Source: Gemmatimonadota bacterium
GTDB taxonomy: Bacteria; Gemmatimonadota; Gemmatimonadetes; Gemmatimonadales; Gemmatimonadaceae
Direction: 5' to 3'
Assembly: GCA_016714015.1 (NCBI GenBank)
Contig: JADJNZ010000001.1
Coordinates: 992,001-1,056,000, forward strand
Length of the DNA: 64,000 bases
In this document: positions 8,613-17,110 of the stretch, one piece after another
How positions within the stretch are numbered: position 1 is the first letter of the stretch
How the letters are laid out: each line of letters begins with the position of its first letter
Translations under genes and position numbers: made by a program
Notes under the pieces: model-generated
Databases searched by the model: none
What the model was told of the DNA's origin: nothing
Seen by the model: only the letters and a program-made list of their open reading frames with translations

Positions 8613-9557
8613 TCAGGCCCCGAGCGCGTGCAGGCGCACCTGCGTGCCCCACGGATCGCGCGCGACCGCGTCGTCCTCGTCGCGCATGAGCGCGAACCCG
8701 CCGCGCGCGATGTTCACCGCGGCCGAGTCGACGTCGGCGAGCGTCGGCAGCTCGATCGTCCACTCCACCAACCGCGCGTCGTCCTCGGCGGCCGACGGCG
8801 CGTCCGCGCCGGCCCAGACGTTCGTGCCGAGATGATGATGGTAGCCCCCGGCGGCAAGGAAGAGTGCCCCGGGGTAGCTCCAGACGATCCGGTCGAAGCC
8901 CACCGCGTCCGAGTAGAAGGCCGAGGCGCGCGCGATGTCGCCGACGTGCAGGTGGACATGCCCCATCGCCGTGCCGTTCGGCATGCCGACCCACTGCAAT
9001 GGCCCGGCGACCGCGACGAGCCCGGCGATATCCACCGGATCGGTCGCCATCATGAGCTCGCGACCGACGCGCTGCCAGGTGTCGCGCGGCCGGTCCGCGT
9101 ACACCTCGATCCCGAGCCCGTCAGGATCGTTCAGATAGAACGCCTCGCTCACGAGATGATCGCCCGCGCCGGCGCGCGCGCCGATCTCGCTCAGGTGGCG
9201 CACGAAGCGCGCGAGCGAGGGACGATCCGGCAGCAGGATCGCGAAGTGGAAGAGTCCGAGGCGCCCGCGGCCGCCGAGTGACTTCGCCCCCTTCCGTTCA
9301 CGCAGCTCGATCAGGACTCGGTCACTCGCGTGCGCGGCGAGCTTGGCGGTCCCCTCGGCGTGGCTCAGGACGCGGAATCCGAGCACGTGCTCGTAGAAGC
9401 GCATCGAGCGCGTGAGGTCCGCGACCTGGAGCACCACGCGGCCGAGCCGCGTCGCCTCTGGCAGGCGATGGCCCTCGGGGGCCTCGCCGTAACTGCCGGG
9501 CGACGCCGGCTGAGCGCCCGCGTCCCCTCCGAAGATGTCCTGCGCCCCAACGCTCAT
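8613..9557 (-). CDS. VOC-family dioxygenase, two-domain (CatE / catechol-2,3-dioxygenase-like)
   Basis: A 314-residue cytosolic protein with two glyoxalase/bleomycin-resistance modules. The first begins LGRVVLQVADLTRSMRFYEHVLGF and contains LGLFHFAILL and LNDPDGLGIEVYAD; the second begins GHVHLHVGDIARASAFYSDAVGF and contains YHHHLGTNVWAG. The His and Glu residues in these stretches (HFAIL, GIEVY, GHVHLHV) are the expected metal ligands. Overall order matches CatE-like extradiol dioxygenases of Bacillus. The true substrate is unknown. It ends close to the convergent amylase, separated by a hairpin. Confidence 0.85.
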   Translation of the reverse strand: MSVGAQDIFGGDAGAQPASPGSYGEAPEGHRLPEATRLGRVVLQVADLTRSMRFYEHVLGFRVLSHAEGTAKLAAHASDRVLIELRERKGAKSLGGRGRLGLFHFAILLPDRPSLARFVRHLSEIGARAGAGDHLVSEAFYLNDPDGLGIEVYADRPRDTWQRVGRELMMATDPVDIAGLVAVAGPLQWVGMPNGTAMGHVHLHVGDIARASAFYSDAVGFDRIVWSYPGALFLAAGGYHHHLGTNVWAGADAPSAAEDDARLVEWTIELPTLADVDSAAVNIARGGFALMRDEDDAVARDPWGTQVRLHALGA

Positions 9558-9637
9558 GTGAAGCCTCCTCGCGCATCATCATCCGACCCGGGCACGGTGT
9601 CAACCGCGCCGACGGACCCACGCGAGGCCGTCGCGCG

Positions 9638-10201
9638 TCACCGCAGCCCGAGCGCCCGCAGCAACCGGTCCCCCGGCGCGTGCGCGATCACGCGCTGCCC
9701 GCGCAACGACTGGACCCAGCGCCCGAACCCGTACCGCACATAGCGCGGCAGGACATCGTCGTGGCGCGTCCGGAACGTCAGGAAGATCACCCGATGCTCG
9801 AACGGGTTCAGCGCCGCCGCCAGGTCCCAGAGCGGCGGAACGAGGATCGTCACCCGTCGCCCCACCCGCCGCAGCTCCGCGAACATCGCCGCCGGATCGT
9901 CCACATGTTCGAGCGTGTGACTGCAGAGCACCTGCGCGAACGCGCCGTTGCGGTGCGGGAGGACGTAGGGGTCGGTGACGAGCTCGAAGTTCGGGATCTC
10001 CCCGTACCGCACGATGTCGGCGTTGATCCCGCCGCCGTCGGTCTCGCCGCAGCAGATGTTGTAGTCCCAGCGCCGCTCGCGGAGCGTCCGGTCCTTGATC
10101 ACCCGATACGAGAGGAAGTTGGCGCTCCAGAGCAGGGTGCTCAGGAGGATGAGCGCGGCGAGCGCGGAGAGGGCGGCGATGAGCATCCGCAACGGTCCCA
10201 C
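9638..10201 (-). CDS. Membrane-anchored methyltransferase-like protein (class I, methyltransf_11 type)
   Basis: A 187-residue protein with one N-terminal membrane segment (LIAALSALAALILLSTLLW) followed by a compact SAM-methyltransferase-like domain: WDYNICCGETDGGGINADIV in place of motif I, then VLCSHTLEHVDDPAAMFAELRRVGRRVTILVPP, the standard methyltransf_11 core. The glycine-rich motif I is atypical (CCGETDGGG), and the domain is short, so activity is uncertain. The start could be GTG 10201 or ATG 10186; both keep the membrane segment. It is transcribed away from the GMC oxidoreductase gene, leaving a 58-bp divergent gap. Confidence 0.7.
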   Translation of the reverse strand: MGPLRMLIAALSALAALILLSTLLWSANFLSYRVIKDRTLRERRWDYNICCGETDGGGINADIVRYGEIPNFELVTDPYVLPHRNGAFAQVLCSHTLEHVDDPAAMFAELRRVGRRVTILVPPLWDLAAALNPFEHRVIFLTFRTRHDDVLPRYVRYGFGRWVQSLRGQRVIAHAPGDRLLRALGLR

Positions 10202-10259
10202 TCCCGTGTCACCGTCGTGATGTCTTCAGGTAACGAACCGGTCCGTGTAGCTTGCGCCC

Positions 10260-11858
10260 ATGTCCGCCCCCGCCTTCGACCACGACTGGCTCATCATCGG
10301 CTCCGGCTTCGGCGGCAGCGTCTCGGCGCTCCGCCTGAGCGAGAAGGGCTACCGGGTCGCCGTCGTCGAGGCCGGACGCCGCCGGGCCGACGACGAGTAC
10401 GCCGAGTCCACCTGGGACCTCCGGAACTTCCTCTGGGCCCCGATGCTCGGCCTCCGCGGGATCCTCGAGCTCTCGCCCTTCAAGGACATCTTCATCGCCT
10501 CGGGGGCCGGCGTCGGCGGCGGCAGCACGGTCTACGCCAACACGCTCTACCGGGCCAAGCCGGCCTTCTTCACCAATCCGCAGTGGGCCGGCCTGCGCGA
10601 CTGGGCGCGCGAGCTCGCGCCGCACTACGACACCGCCGAGCGCATGCTCGGTGCGGCCACGGTCCCCTATCCGAGCGCGGGCCAGTCCCTGCTGCAGGAG
10701 GTGGCGGCGGAGTTCGGCGTGGCGAGCACCTTCACGCGCACACCGGTCGGGATCTTCTTCGGCGATCCCAATCGCGAGGTCCCCGACCCGTACTTCGGCG
10801 GTGACGGGCCGCCCCGCACGGGCTGCACGCGGTGCGGCGCCTGCATGGTGGGCTGCCGCGTCGGCGCGAAGAACACGCTGCTCAAGAACTACCTCTGGTT
10901 CGCCGAGCGGAAGGGCGCGGTCGTGATCCCCGATCGCCGCGTGACCCGGATCGTCCCGCTCGGCGCGGGCGATGGACGCGACGGCTATCGCGTCACCACC
11001 GAGCGGCCGGGCGCATGGTTCGCGAAGGACCGCCGCACCGTCACGGCGCGCGGCGTCATCGTCTCGGCGGGCGCCCTCGGCACCAACCGGCTCCTGCTCG
11101 AGCAGAAGGCGCGCGGCGCGCTCCCGCGCCTGAGCGACCGCCTGGGCGAGCTCGTCCGCACCAACAGCGAGTCGATCCTCGCGATCTCCATGCCCGACGA
11201 CCGCGGCAACCCGTGGTTCGACGTGGCGATCAGCGCGAGCATCCACCCGAGCGATGACACGCACATCGAGTTCTGCACCTACGGCCGCAAGGGCGACTTC
11301 ATGTCGCTGCTCCTCGCGCCGCTCACCGGCAACGGTACGCGCCTCACGCGCCCGGTGATGCTGCTGCGCGCGATCCTGCGCCATCCACTGCGCGCCCTGC
11401 GCGGACTCTGGCCCGTGGGCTGGAGCCGTCGCTCCCTCATCCTCCTCGTCATGCAGACGAGCGACAACGCGATCGCCTTCCGTCCCGTGCGCCGCTGGCT
11501 GGGGGGGATCGGCCTGCGCACCGAGCAGGATCGCGCGAAGCCCAACCCGACGTTCATCCCGGTCGCCAACGCGGTGGCCGAGTGGCTCGAGCGGCGCACG
11601 GGCGGCACGGCGCATTCCAGTGTCTTCGAGGCGACGATGAACATCCCGACCACGGCCCACATCCTCGGCGGCGCGCCCATCGGCGCCGACGCGTCGACGG
11701 GCGTGGTGGACGCGAAGCTCCGCGCCTTCGGCTACGAGAACCTGATGATCGTGGACGGCTCGACGATGCCGGCGAACCCGGGCGTGAACCCGTCGCTCAG
11801 CATCACCGCGCTGGCCGAGTACGCGATGGCGCAGGTGCCGGCGCGAGGTGCCGCGTGA
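10260..11858 (+). CDS. GMC-family FAD oxidoreductase (cholesterol-oxidase-like)
   Basis: A 532-residue flavoprotein. The dinucleotide fold GSGFGG is at residues 14-19, the FAD-proximal stretch reads ASGAGVGGGSTVYANTLYR, and the C-terminal GMC motif is MPANPGVNPSLSITALAEYA. A cysteine cluster (CTRCGACMVGC, residues about 188-198) is typical of this bacterial GMC branch and could hold a metal or disulphides. The substrate is likely an alcohol group on a hydrophobic ring or sugar, not determinable here. Its TGA overlaps the multicopper oxidase ATG by one base (TGATG), so the two oxidases are co-translated and may share an electron-transfer or oxygen-linked pathway. Confidence 0.9.
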   Translation: MSAPAFDHDWLIIGSGFGGSVSALRLSEKGYRVAVVEAGRRRADDEYAESTWDLRNFLWAPMLGLRGILELSPFKDIFIASGAGVGGGSTVYANTLYRAKPAFFTNPQWAGLRDWARELAPHYDTAERMLGAATVPYPSAGQSLLQEVAAEFGVASTFTRTPVGIFFGDPNREVPDPYFGGDGPPRTGCTRCGACMVGCRVGAKNTLLKNYLWFAERKGAVVIPDRRVTRIVPLGAGDGRDGYRVTTERPGAWFAKDRRTVTARGVIVSAGALGTNRLLLEQKARGALPRLSDRLGELVRTNSESILAISMPDDRGNPWFDVAISASIHPSDDTHIEFCTYGRKGDFMSLLLAPLTGNGTRLTRPVMLLRAILRHPLRALRGLWPVGWSRRSLILLVMQTSDNAIAFRPVRRWLGGIGLRTEQDRAKPNPTFIPVANAVAEWLERRTGGTAHSSVFEATMNIPTTAHILGGAPIGADASTGVVDAKLRAFGYENLMIVDGSTMPANPGVNPSLSITALAEYAMAQVPARGAA

Positions 11859-13849
11859 TGGTGCGACGTGGGAGCTCGCGCATGCGGTCGCGCGCGCTCC
11901 TGCTCGCCGGTGCGCTCCCCGTCGCCGTCGCGTTGCTCGCGGCCCGCGCCCCGCACGCCGATGCGCCGGAGCCCGCGGCGCTCGCGGATGCCGTCGCGAA
12001 CGACCATCGTACCCTCGCCGGTGCGTTGCGCGACGGCGAGTACGCGCTCGATCTCGAGATGCGGCGCACCAGCTGGCGACCCAACGCGCCTGACGGGCTG
12101 TCAGTGGACGTGCCCGCGTTCGCCGAGGCGGGGGCACCCGCGATGCTGCCGGGACCGCTCGTCCGCGTGCCCGCCGGCACGCGGATGCGGATCACCGTGC
12201 GGAACGCGCTCGCGCAGCCGGCCACCGTGCACGGCCTGCACGACCACCGCGGTCCGCGCGATTCCGTCGTGATCGCGCCCGGCGAGACGCGCACGGTGCG
12301 CTTCGATGCGACCGTGGCGGGCACCTTCGCCTACTTCGCGCGGACGAACGCGGCGCCGACGCTCTTCAGCCGGCGCGACGACTCCCAACTGATGGGCGCC
12401 TTCATCGTCGACCGGGCCGGCGCCGACCCGGTACGCGCCAATGCGCGCGAACGCATCCTCGTGATGACCGCGTGGGACGACTCGCTGCGCAATCCGGCGT
12501 CACCGTACGGACCGCGGCAGGTGTACGCCATCAACGGTCGTTCCTGGCCGTTCACCGAGCGGCTCACGTACGACGAGGGGGACAGCGTGCGCTGGCGCGT
12601 GCTGAACCTGAGTCAGCACTCGCATCCGATGCACCTGCACGGGACCTACTTCCGCGTGCTGGCCCGCGGCACGCCGTTCGCCGACACCGCGGTCGACGGC
12701 GCCGCGCGGCTCGCGGTCACGGAGTCCCTCGGCGCGGGCGCCACGATGTCCATCGCGTGGGCCGCAGAGCGGCCGGGCAACTGGCTCTTCCACTGCCACC
12801 TCATCAACCACATCGACGAGGCGCTGCGGCTGGGCGATGCCGTGGTCGATCCTGCGCACGCGGACCACGCGCGCGTCACGGACATGATGGCCGGACTCGT
12901 CTCCGCCATCACGGTGCGTCCCGCGTCCTCGCGCCCGCCCCGCCGGCCGACGATCCGCCGGCGCCTCCGCCTCGTGGTCACCGAACGGCCCGCCGCCGAC
13001 GGGCGTGCGCCGTCGCGCGCGTACGTGCTGCAGCGCGACGCGCACGAGCCCGCCGCCGACTCCATCGAGCTCCCCGGGTCCACCCTCGACCTCCGCCAGG
13101 GCGAACCCACGGCGATCACGGTCGTGAACCGGGGCCGTGCGCCCACCGCCGTGCACTGGCACGGCATGGAACTCGAGAGCCTCTTCGATGGCGTCGCCGG
13201 TTGGAGCGGCAGCGGCACGACGGTCGCGCCGATCATCGCGCCGGGCGACTCGTTCGTCGTGCAGATGACACCGCCCCGCGCCGGCACCTTCATCTATCAC
13301 ACGCACGCCGGCGAGCGCGCGCAGCTCACCGCCGGGCTCTACGGCGCGCTCATCGTCCACCCGCGCGACGTACGGGCCGCATCGGACGAGCGGGTGATCG
13401 TCCTCGCGGACTCGACCGTGGATCCACGGCCCGGCGTCGTGCCGCCGTCGATGATCAACGGGCGCTCCGATCCGCTGCCGATCGAACTGGAAGCGGGCCG
13501 CGCGCATCGACTGCGGTTCATCGCCATCAGTGCAGTCACGCTCAGGAGCGTCCGGCTCCTCGCGGGCGATCGGACCGTGACGTGGACCCCCGTCGCCAAG
13601 GACGGCGCGGAGTTCGCGATCGCGGACCGTGTGCCCGCACCCGCGGACGTGAACCTCGCCGCGGGCGAGACCTTCGACGTGCTCTACACCCCGACGGCGG
13701 GCGACGCGCTGGTGCTCGAGGTGTCGGTCCGGGGGACGCCGGTCGTGACGCGCGTCCCGGTGCGCGTGCGCGCCGCGGCCGGCGTGGGCCGCCCCGACGA
13801 CGAAGTGGTCGTGATCACCACCACACCGTTCGCGCCCTCGATCCCGTAG
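11858..13849 (+). CDS. Exported multicopper oxidase, two-module with copper motifs in swapped order
   Basis: A 663-residue exported protein (hydrophobic signal LLLAGALPVAVALLAA). The copper motifs are complete but in reversed order. The first cupredoxin domain has only a decayed site (VHGLHDH, residues 124-130; YFARTN where HTH is expected). The second holds the C-terminal-type motifs HSHPMHLHG (254-262) and HCHLINH (312-318, with T1 Cys313 and Leu323 at the axial position). The next module carries the N-terminal-type motifs HWHG (433-436) and HTHAG (481-485), then a copper-free domain like laccase domain 2. A trinuclear site would form between the halves. The 3' end overlaps the convergent lipoprotein gene by 166 bp. 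Reaction inferred: one-electron oxidation coupled to O2 reduction. Confidence 0.9.
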   Translation: MVRRGSSRMRSRALLLAGALPVAVALLAARAPHADAPEPAALADAVANDHRTLAGALRDGEYALDLEMRRTSWRPNAPDGLSVDVPAFAEAGAPAMLPGPLVRVPAGTRMRITVRNALAQPATVHGLHDHRGPRDSVVIAPGETRTVRFDATVAGTFAYFARTNAAPTLFSRRDDSQLMGAFIVDRAGADPVRANARERILVMTAWDDSLRNPASPYGPRQVYAINGRSWPFTERLTYDEGDSVRWRVLNLSQHSHPMHLHGTYFRVLARGTPFADTAVDGAARLAVTESLGAGATMSIAWAAERPGNWLFHCHLINHIDEALRLGDAVVDPAHADHARVTDMMAGLVSAITVRPASSRPPRRPTIRRRLRLVVTERPAADGRAPSRAYVLQRDAHEPAADSIELPGSTLDLRQGEPTAITVVNRGRAPTAVHWHGMELESLFDGVAGWSGSGTTVAPIIAPGDSFVVQMTPPRAGTFIYHTHAGERAQLTAGLYGALIVHPRDVRAASDERVIVLADSTVDPRPGVVPPSMINGRSDPLPIELEAGRAHRLRFIAISAVTLRSVRLLAGDRTVTWTPVAKDGAEFAIADRVPAPADVNLAAGETFDVLYTPTAGDALVLEVSVRGTPVVTRVPVRVRAAAGVGRPDDEVVVITTTPFAPSIP

Positions 13850-14253
13850 AGCCCCGATTCGGCGGGACGCAGGTACTTGAGCGTCGCGATCTGGTCGGGG
13901 TCGATCCCCACGAGCGTGCCGCCGGGTCCCGGCTGGAAGGGATTGCCGTTGAGCACGTAGAGCGGGCGCGTCGCCTCCTCGTTGTCGCTCGCGGCGCCGC
14001 GCACACGGACCGCGATCCACCCTTCGGACGTGCGCGTGACGATGAGGCCGGCCGCGCGCCGCTGGAGCGCGACCTCCGGCGGCACGCTCGCATCGCGCGC
14101 CGTGGCGTTCACGGGCGCCGGTCCGCCGGCGGCACCGCCGGTCGAGGCGCTCCCGCCGCAGCCGAGAAGGAGCAGAGGCACGAGCGACGGCACGAGCAAC
14201 GGCACGAGCAACGGCACGAGGGAGCGAACGAAACCGGACGGTCGGACTCGCAT
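13684..14253 (-). CDS. Lipoprotein with a stand-alone TonB-receptor plug-like domain
   Basis: A 189-residue lipoprotein: signal with repeated LVPL units ending in lipobox LLGC, a Gly/Ser/Ala linker, then a domain with LYVLNGNPF, GIDPDQIATLKYLRPAESGL and YGIEGANGVVVITT. The latter is the hallmark of SusC/RagA-type plug domains, where it normally precedes a large beta-barrel; no barrel follows here. Such small plug-only lipoproteins occur in Bacteroidota/Gemmatimonadota-like genomes, and their job is not clear to me. The last 55 codons are antisense to the multicopper oxidase. A short DNA direct repeat (GGCACGAGCAAC units near 14180-14220) encodes the LVPL repeats and could make the signal length variable. 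Confidence 0.75.
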   Translation of the reverse strand: MRVRPSGFVRSLVPLLVPLLVPSLVPLLLLGCGGSASTGGAAGGPAPVNATARDASVPPEVALQRRAAGLIVTRTSEGWIAVRVRGAASDNEEATRPLYVLNGNPFQPGPGGTLVGIDPDQIATLKYLRPAESGLYGIEGANGVVVITTTSSSGRPTPAAARTRTGTRVTTGVPRTDTSSTSASPAVGV

Positions 14254-14284
14254 CGGATCCTCCTGGGCCGCGGACGCCCGGCGG

Positions 14285-16018
14285 TCAGCGAGCGCGGCGA
14301 TCGTGGGGCGGGACGACTCGGGTGGCGGGGTCTATCGTAGCCCCGGGACCAGTGTCGCGAAAGCCGCGCAGGCGCGTGAGCGCCTCGTCGAGCGTGTCGC
14401 TGATCGCGTCGGCCTCGAGGTGGTCGCCCACGCGCGAGCGCTCGATCACGCGACGCACCGGGTCGCGCACCTCGGTGAGCAGCACGCGGGTCCCCTCCTT
14501 CCGGCTCCGCTTCACGACGTCGAGCAATGCGCTGAGCCCGGTGGAGTCGATCACCGGCACGTCGCGCAGCCGCAGGACGAGCACCTTGGGACGGACGCCG
14601 ACCTGCGCGAGCGTGTCCTTGAATCGGTCCGCCGCGCCGAAGAAGAAGGGACCGTTGATCGAGTAGACCTGCACCTCGTTTCCCAGCGTGCGGACCCGCG
14701 CATCCGCCGCGCCGCGCTCGCCATCGGTCACCTCGCCCTCGTCGAGCGCCTCGCGCCGGATCTCCGTGATCTCCGAGACCTCCGACATCCGCCGCATGAA
14801 CAGGAAGGCCGCGAGCACCATCCCCACGCCGATCGCGACCGTGAGGTCCACGAGCACGGTGAGCAGGAAGGTCGTCACCAGCACGAGCACGTCGCTGCGC
14901 GGCCCGCGGAACTCGCCGACGAAGACGCGCCACTCGCTCATGTTGTACGCGACCACCACGAGGATCGCCGCGAGCGCCGCCATGGGGATCAGCGCCGCCC
15001 AACGCCCGAAGAAGAGCGTGATGAGCAGCAGCGTCACCGCGTGCATCATCCCCGCGACCGGGGTCCGCGCGCCGCTCTTCACGTTGGTCGCCGTGCGCGC
15101 GAGCGCGCCGGTCGCCGGGATGCCGCCCACCATCGCGCTCGCGATGTTCGCCACGCCCTGGCCGATCAGTTCCACGTTCGACCGGTGCCGCGCGCCGATC
15201 ATCCCGTCGGAGACCACCGCGGAGAGCAACGACTCGATCCCGCCGAGCATCGCGATGGTGAATGCCGGCCCGACGAGCCCGCGCACCTGTGCCCAGCTCA
15301 GGTCGGGGAGCGTCGGCACCGGGATCGAGGCGCTGATCACGCCGAAGCGGCTGCCGATCGTCTCCACCTCGAGCCCGCCGAGCTGCACCACGAGCGTCGT
15401 GACGATGAGCGCCACGAACGGGCTCGGCACCTTCGTCGTCACGCGCGGCCAGAGGAGCACGATCGCGAGCCCGAGCAGCGCGACGAGCGCCGCGACCGGG
15501 TCGGCCGTGCCGATCGCCTCGCCGTACGCTCCCCACTTCTCGACGAACTCGGCCGGCACCGTGCCCATCGTGAGGCCGAGGAAGTCCTTGACCTGCGACG
15601 AGAAGATGATGAGCGCGATCCCGCTCGTGAACCCGATGATCACCGGGTGCGGGATGAACTTGATGGCGGCGCCGAACTTGAGGAGCCCCATCGCCACGAG
15701 GATCACGCCGGCCATGAGCGTCGCGACGATCAGTCCGTCGACGCCGTACTGCTGGACGATCCCGTAGACGATCACCACGAACGCGCCGGTGGGGCCGCCG
15801 ATCTGCACGCGCGAACCGCCGAGCGCGCTGATCAGGAAGCCGGCGACGATCGCCGTCCAGAGTCCGCGGTCGGGCGTCACGCCGCTCGCGATCGCGAAGG
15901 CGATCGAGAGCGGCAGGGCCACGATGCCGACGATGACGCCGGCGGTCAGGTCGGCGCGGAAGTCCGCGCGCGTGTACCCCTTGAGCGTCGTGACCAGCTT
16001 CGGGACGAAGGTGCTCAT
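14285..16018 (-). CDS. SulP-family anion transporter with STAS domain
   Basis: A 577-residue inner-membrane transporter (SulP/SLC26 family: sulfate, bicarbonate or related anions). It starts with the family block TRADFRADLTAGVIVGIVALPLSIAFAIA, has QIGGPTGAFVVIVYGIVQQYG near residues 72-92, around 11-12 hydrophobic segments, and a C-terminal STAS domain at about 445-560 with VQVYSINGPFFFGAADRF and DVPVIDSTGLSALLDVV. A linker of about 30 acidic residues separates the two. No carbonic anhydrase gene adjoins, so bicarbonate transport is not favoured by context. It is transcribed in the same direction as the upstream flavin monooxygenase with a 19-bp gap. Confidence 0.95.
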   Translation of the reverse strand: MSTFVPKLVTTLKGYTRADFRADLTAGVIVGIVALPLSIAFAIASGVTPDRGLWTAIVAGFLISALGGSRVQIGGPTGAFVVIVYGIVQQYGVDGLIVATLMAGVILVAMGLLKFGAAIKFIPHPVIIGFTSGIALIIFSSQVKDFLGLTMGTVPAEFVEKWGAYGEAIGTADPVAALVALLGLAIVLLWPRVTTKVPSPFVALIVTTLVVQLGGLEVETIGSRFGVISASIPVPTLPDLSWAQVRGLVGPAFTIAMLGGIESLLSAVVSDGMIGARHRSNVELIGQGVANIASAMVGGIPATGALARTATNVKSGARTPVAGMMHAVTLLLITLFFGRWAALIPMAALAAILVVVAYNMSEWRVFVGEFRGPRSDVLVLVTTFLLTVLVDLTVAIGVGMVLAAFLFMRRMSEVSEITEIRREALDEGEVTDGERGAADARVRTLGNEVQVYSINGPFFFGAADRFKDTLAQVGVRPKVLVLRLRDVPVIDSTGLSALLDVVKRSRKEGTRVLLTEVRDPVRRVIERSRVGDHLEADAISDTLDEALTRLRGFRDTGPGATIDPATRVVPPHDRRAR

Positions 16019-16037
16019 GGGGTCACGCGGCGGCGTA

Positions 16038-17102
16038 TCACGCGCCCGCTGCGGTGGCGCCGGGCGTCGCGGCGCCGAGCGCCTTCTTCACCGCCGGCGC
16101 GACCTTGGTGCCGTACAACTCGATCGCTCGCAGCATCTGCGCATGCGGCATGGTGCCCACGCTGAACTGGATGAGGAACCGCGTCATCCCGAACAGCTCG
16201 TGCTCCCAGAGGATCTTGTCGATCACGCGCTCGGGGTCGCCCACCAGGAGCGCGCCCTGCTTCGAGATCTCGGCGTCGAACTGTCGCCGGGTCGGCGGCG
16301 GCCAGCCACGCTCGCGCCCGATCTTCCCCATCTGGTGCATGTAGGGACCGAACGCCGACTCCTCCGCCTCCGCGTTGCTGTCGGCGAGGAAGCCGTGCGA
16401 GTTGATGCTCACCTGGAGCGTCGCGAGGTCGCGGCCCGCCTTCTCCCACGCCTCGCGGTAGAGCTCCACGAAGGGCACGAAGCGCTCCGGTCCGCCCCCG
16501 ATGATCGCCAGCGCCATCGGGAGGCCGAGCATCGCCGCACGGATCACCGACTGCGGCGTCCCGCCCACCGCCACCCAGACCGGGATCGGCGACTGCACCG
16601 GACGCGGATAGACCGGCTGATCCTTCAGCGCCGCGCGATGCTTCCCGTCCCACGTGACGCGCTCCTCGGCGCGCAGCTGCAGCAGCAGCTCCAGCTTCTC
16701 CGAGAAGAGCGTGTCGTAGTCGTTGAGGTCGTAGCCGAAGAGCGGGAACGACTCGATGAACGAGCCGCGGCCCGCCATGATCTCGGCGCGTCCGTGGCTC
16801 AGCAGGTCGACCGTGGAGAACTCCTGGAAGACCCGGACCGGGTCGTCGGAGCTGAGCACGCTCACCGCGCTCGTGAGCCGGATGCGCTTGGTGCGCACGG
16901 CGGCCGCCGCGAGCACCACCGCCGGTGTGGAGACGACGTAGTCGGGGCGATGGTGCTCCCCGATGCCGAAGACGTCGAGCCCGACCTCGTCGGCCAGCGC
17001 CACCTCTTCCATGAGGTTCGCGAGCCGCTGTTCGGGGGAGATGAGCACGCCGGTCTTCGCGTCCGGCGTCGCTTCGACGAAGGTGTAGATGCCGAGTTCC
17101 AT
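16038..17102 (-). CDS. LLM-class flavin-dependent oxidoreductase (luciferase-like monooxygenase)
   Basis: A 354-residue TIM-barrel protein using F420 or reduced FMN. It begins MELGIYTFVEA, followed by the typical LADEVGLDVFGIGEHHRPDYVVSTP region (residues about 36-60), RIRLTSAVSVLSSDDPVRVFQEFSTVDLLS, and RAEIMAGRGSFIESFPLFG, all standard for the luciferase-like family. ATG 17102 is preferred; a TTG four codons upstream is possible. It starts 8 bp after the copper ATPase stop, so it is probably in the same transcript, but no functional link to copper is evident. Substrate unknown. Confidence 0.9.
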   Translation of the reverse strand: MELGIYTFVEATPDAKTGVLISPEQRLANLMEEVALADEVGLDVFGIGEHHRPDYVVSTPAVVLAAAAVRTKRIRLTSAVSVLSSDDPVRVFQEFSTVDLLSHGRAEIMAGRGSFIESFPLFGYDLNDYDTLFSEKLELLLQLRAEERVTWDGKHRAALKDQPVYPRPVQSPIPVWVAVGGTPQSVIRAAMLGLPMALAIIGGGPERFVPFVELYREAWEKAGRDLATLQVSINSHGFLADSNAEAEESAFGPYMHQMGKIGRERGWPPPTRRQFDAEISKQGALLVGDPERVIDKILWEHELFGMTRFLIQFSVGTMPHAQMLRAIELYGTKVAPAVKKALGAATPGATAAGA

Positions 17103-17110
17103 AGGTCCGC

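Noticed and set aside
10801..10870. Separate ferredoxin fused in the GMC oxidoreductase
   Set aside because: The CxxCxxCxxxC cluster is a usual feature of this GMC branch, so no fusion is needed.
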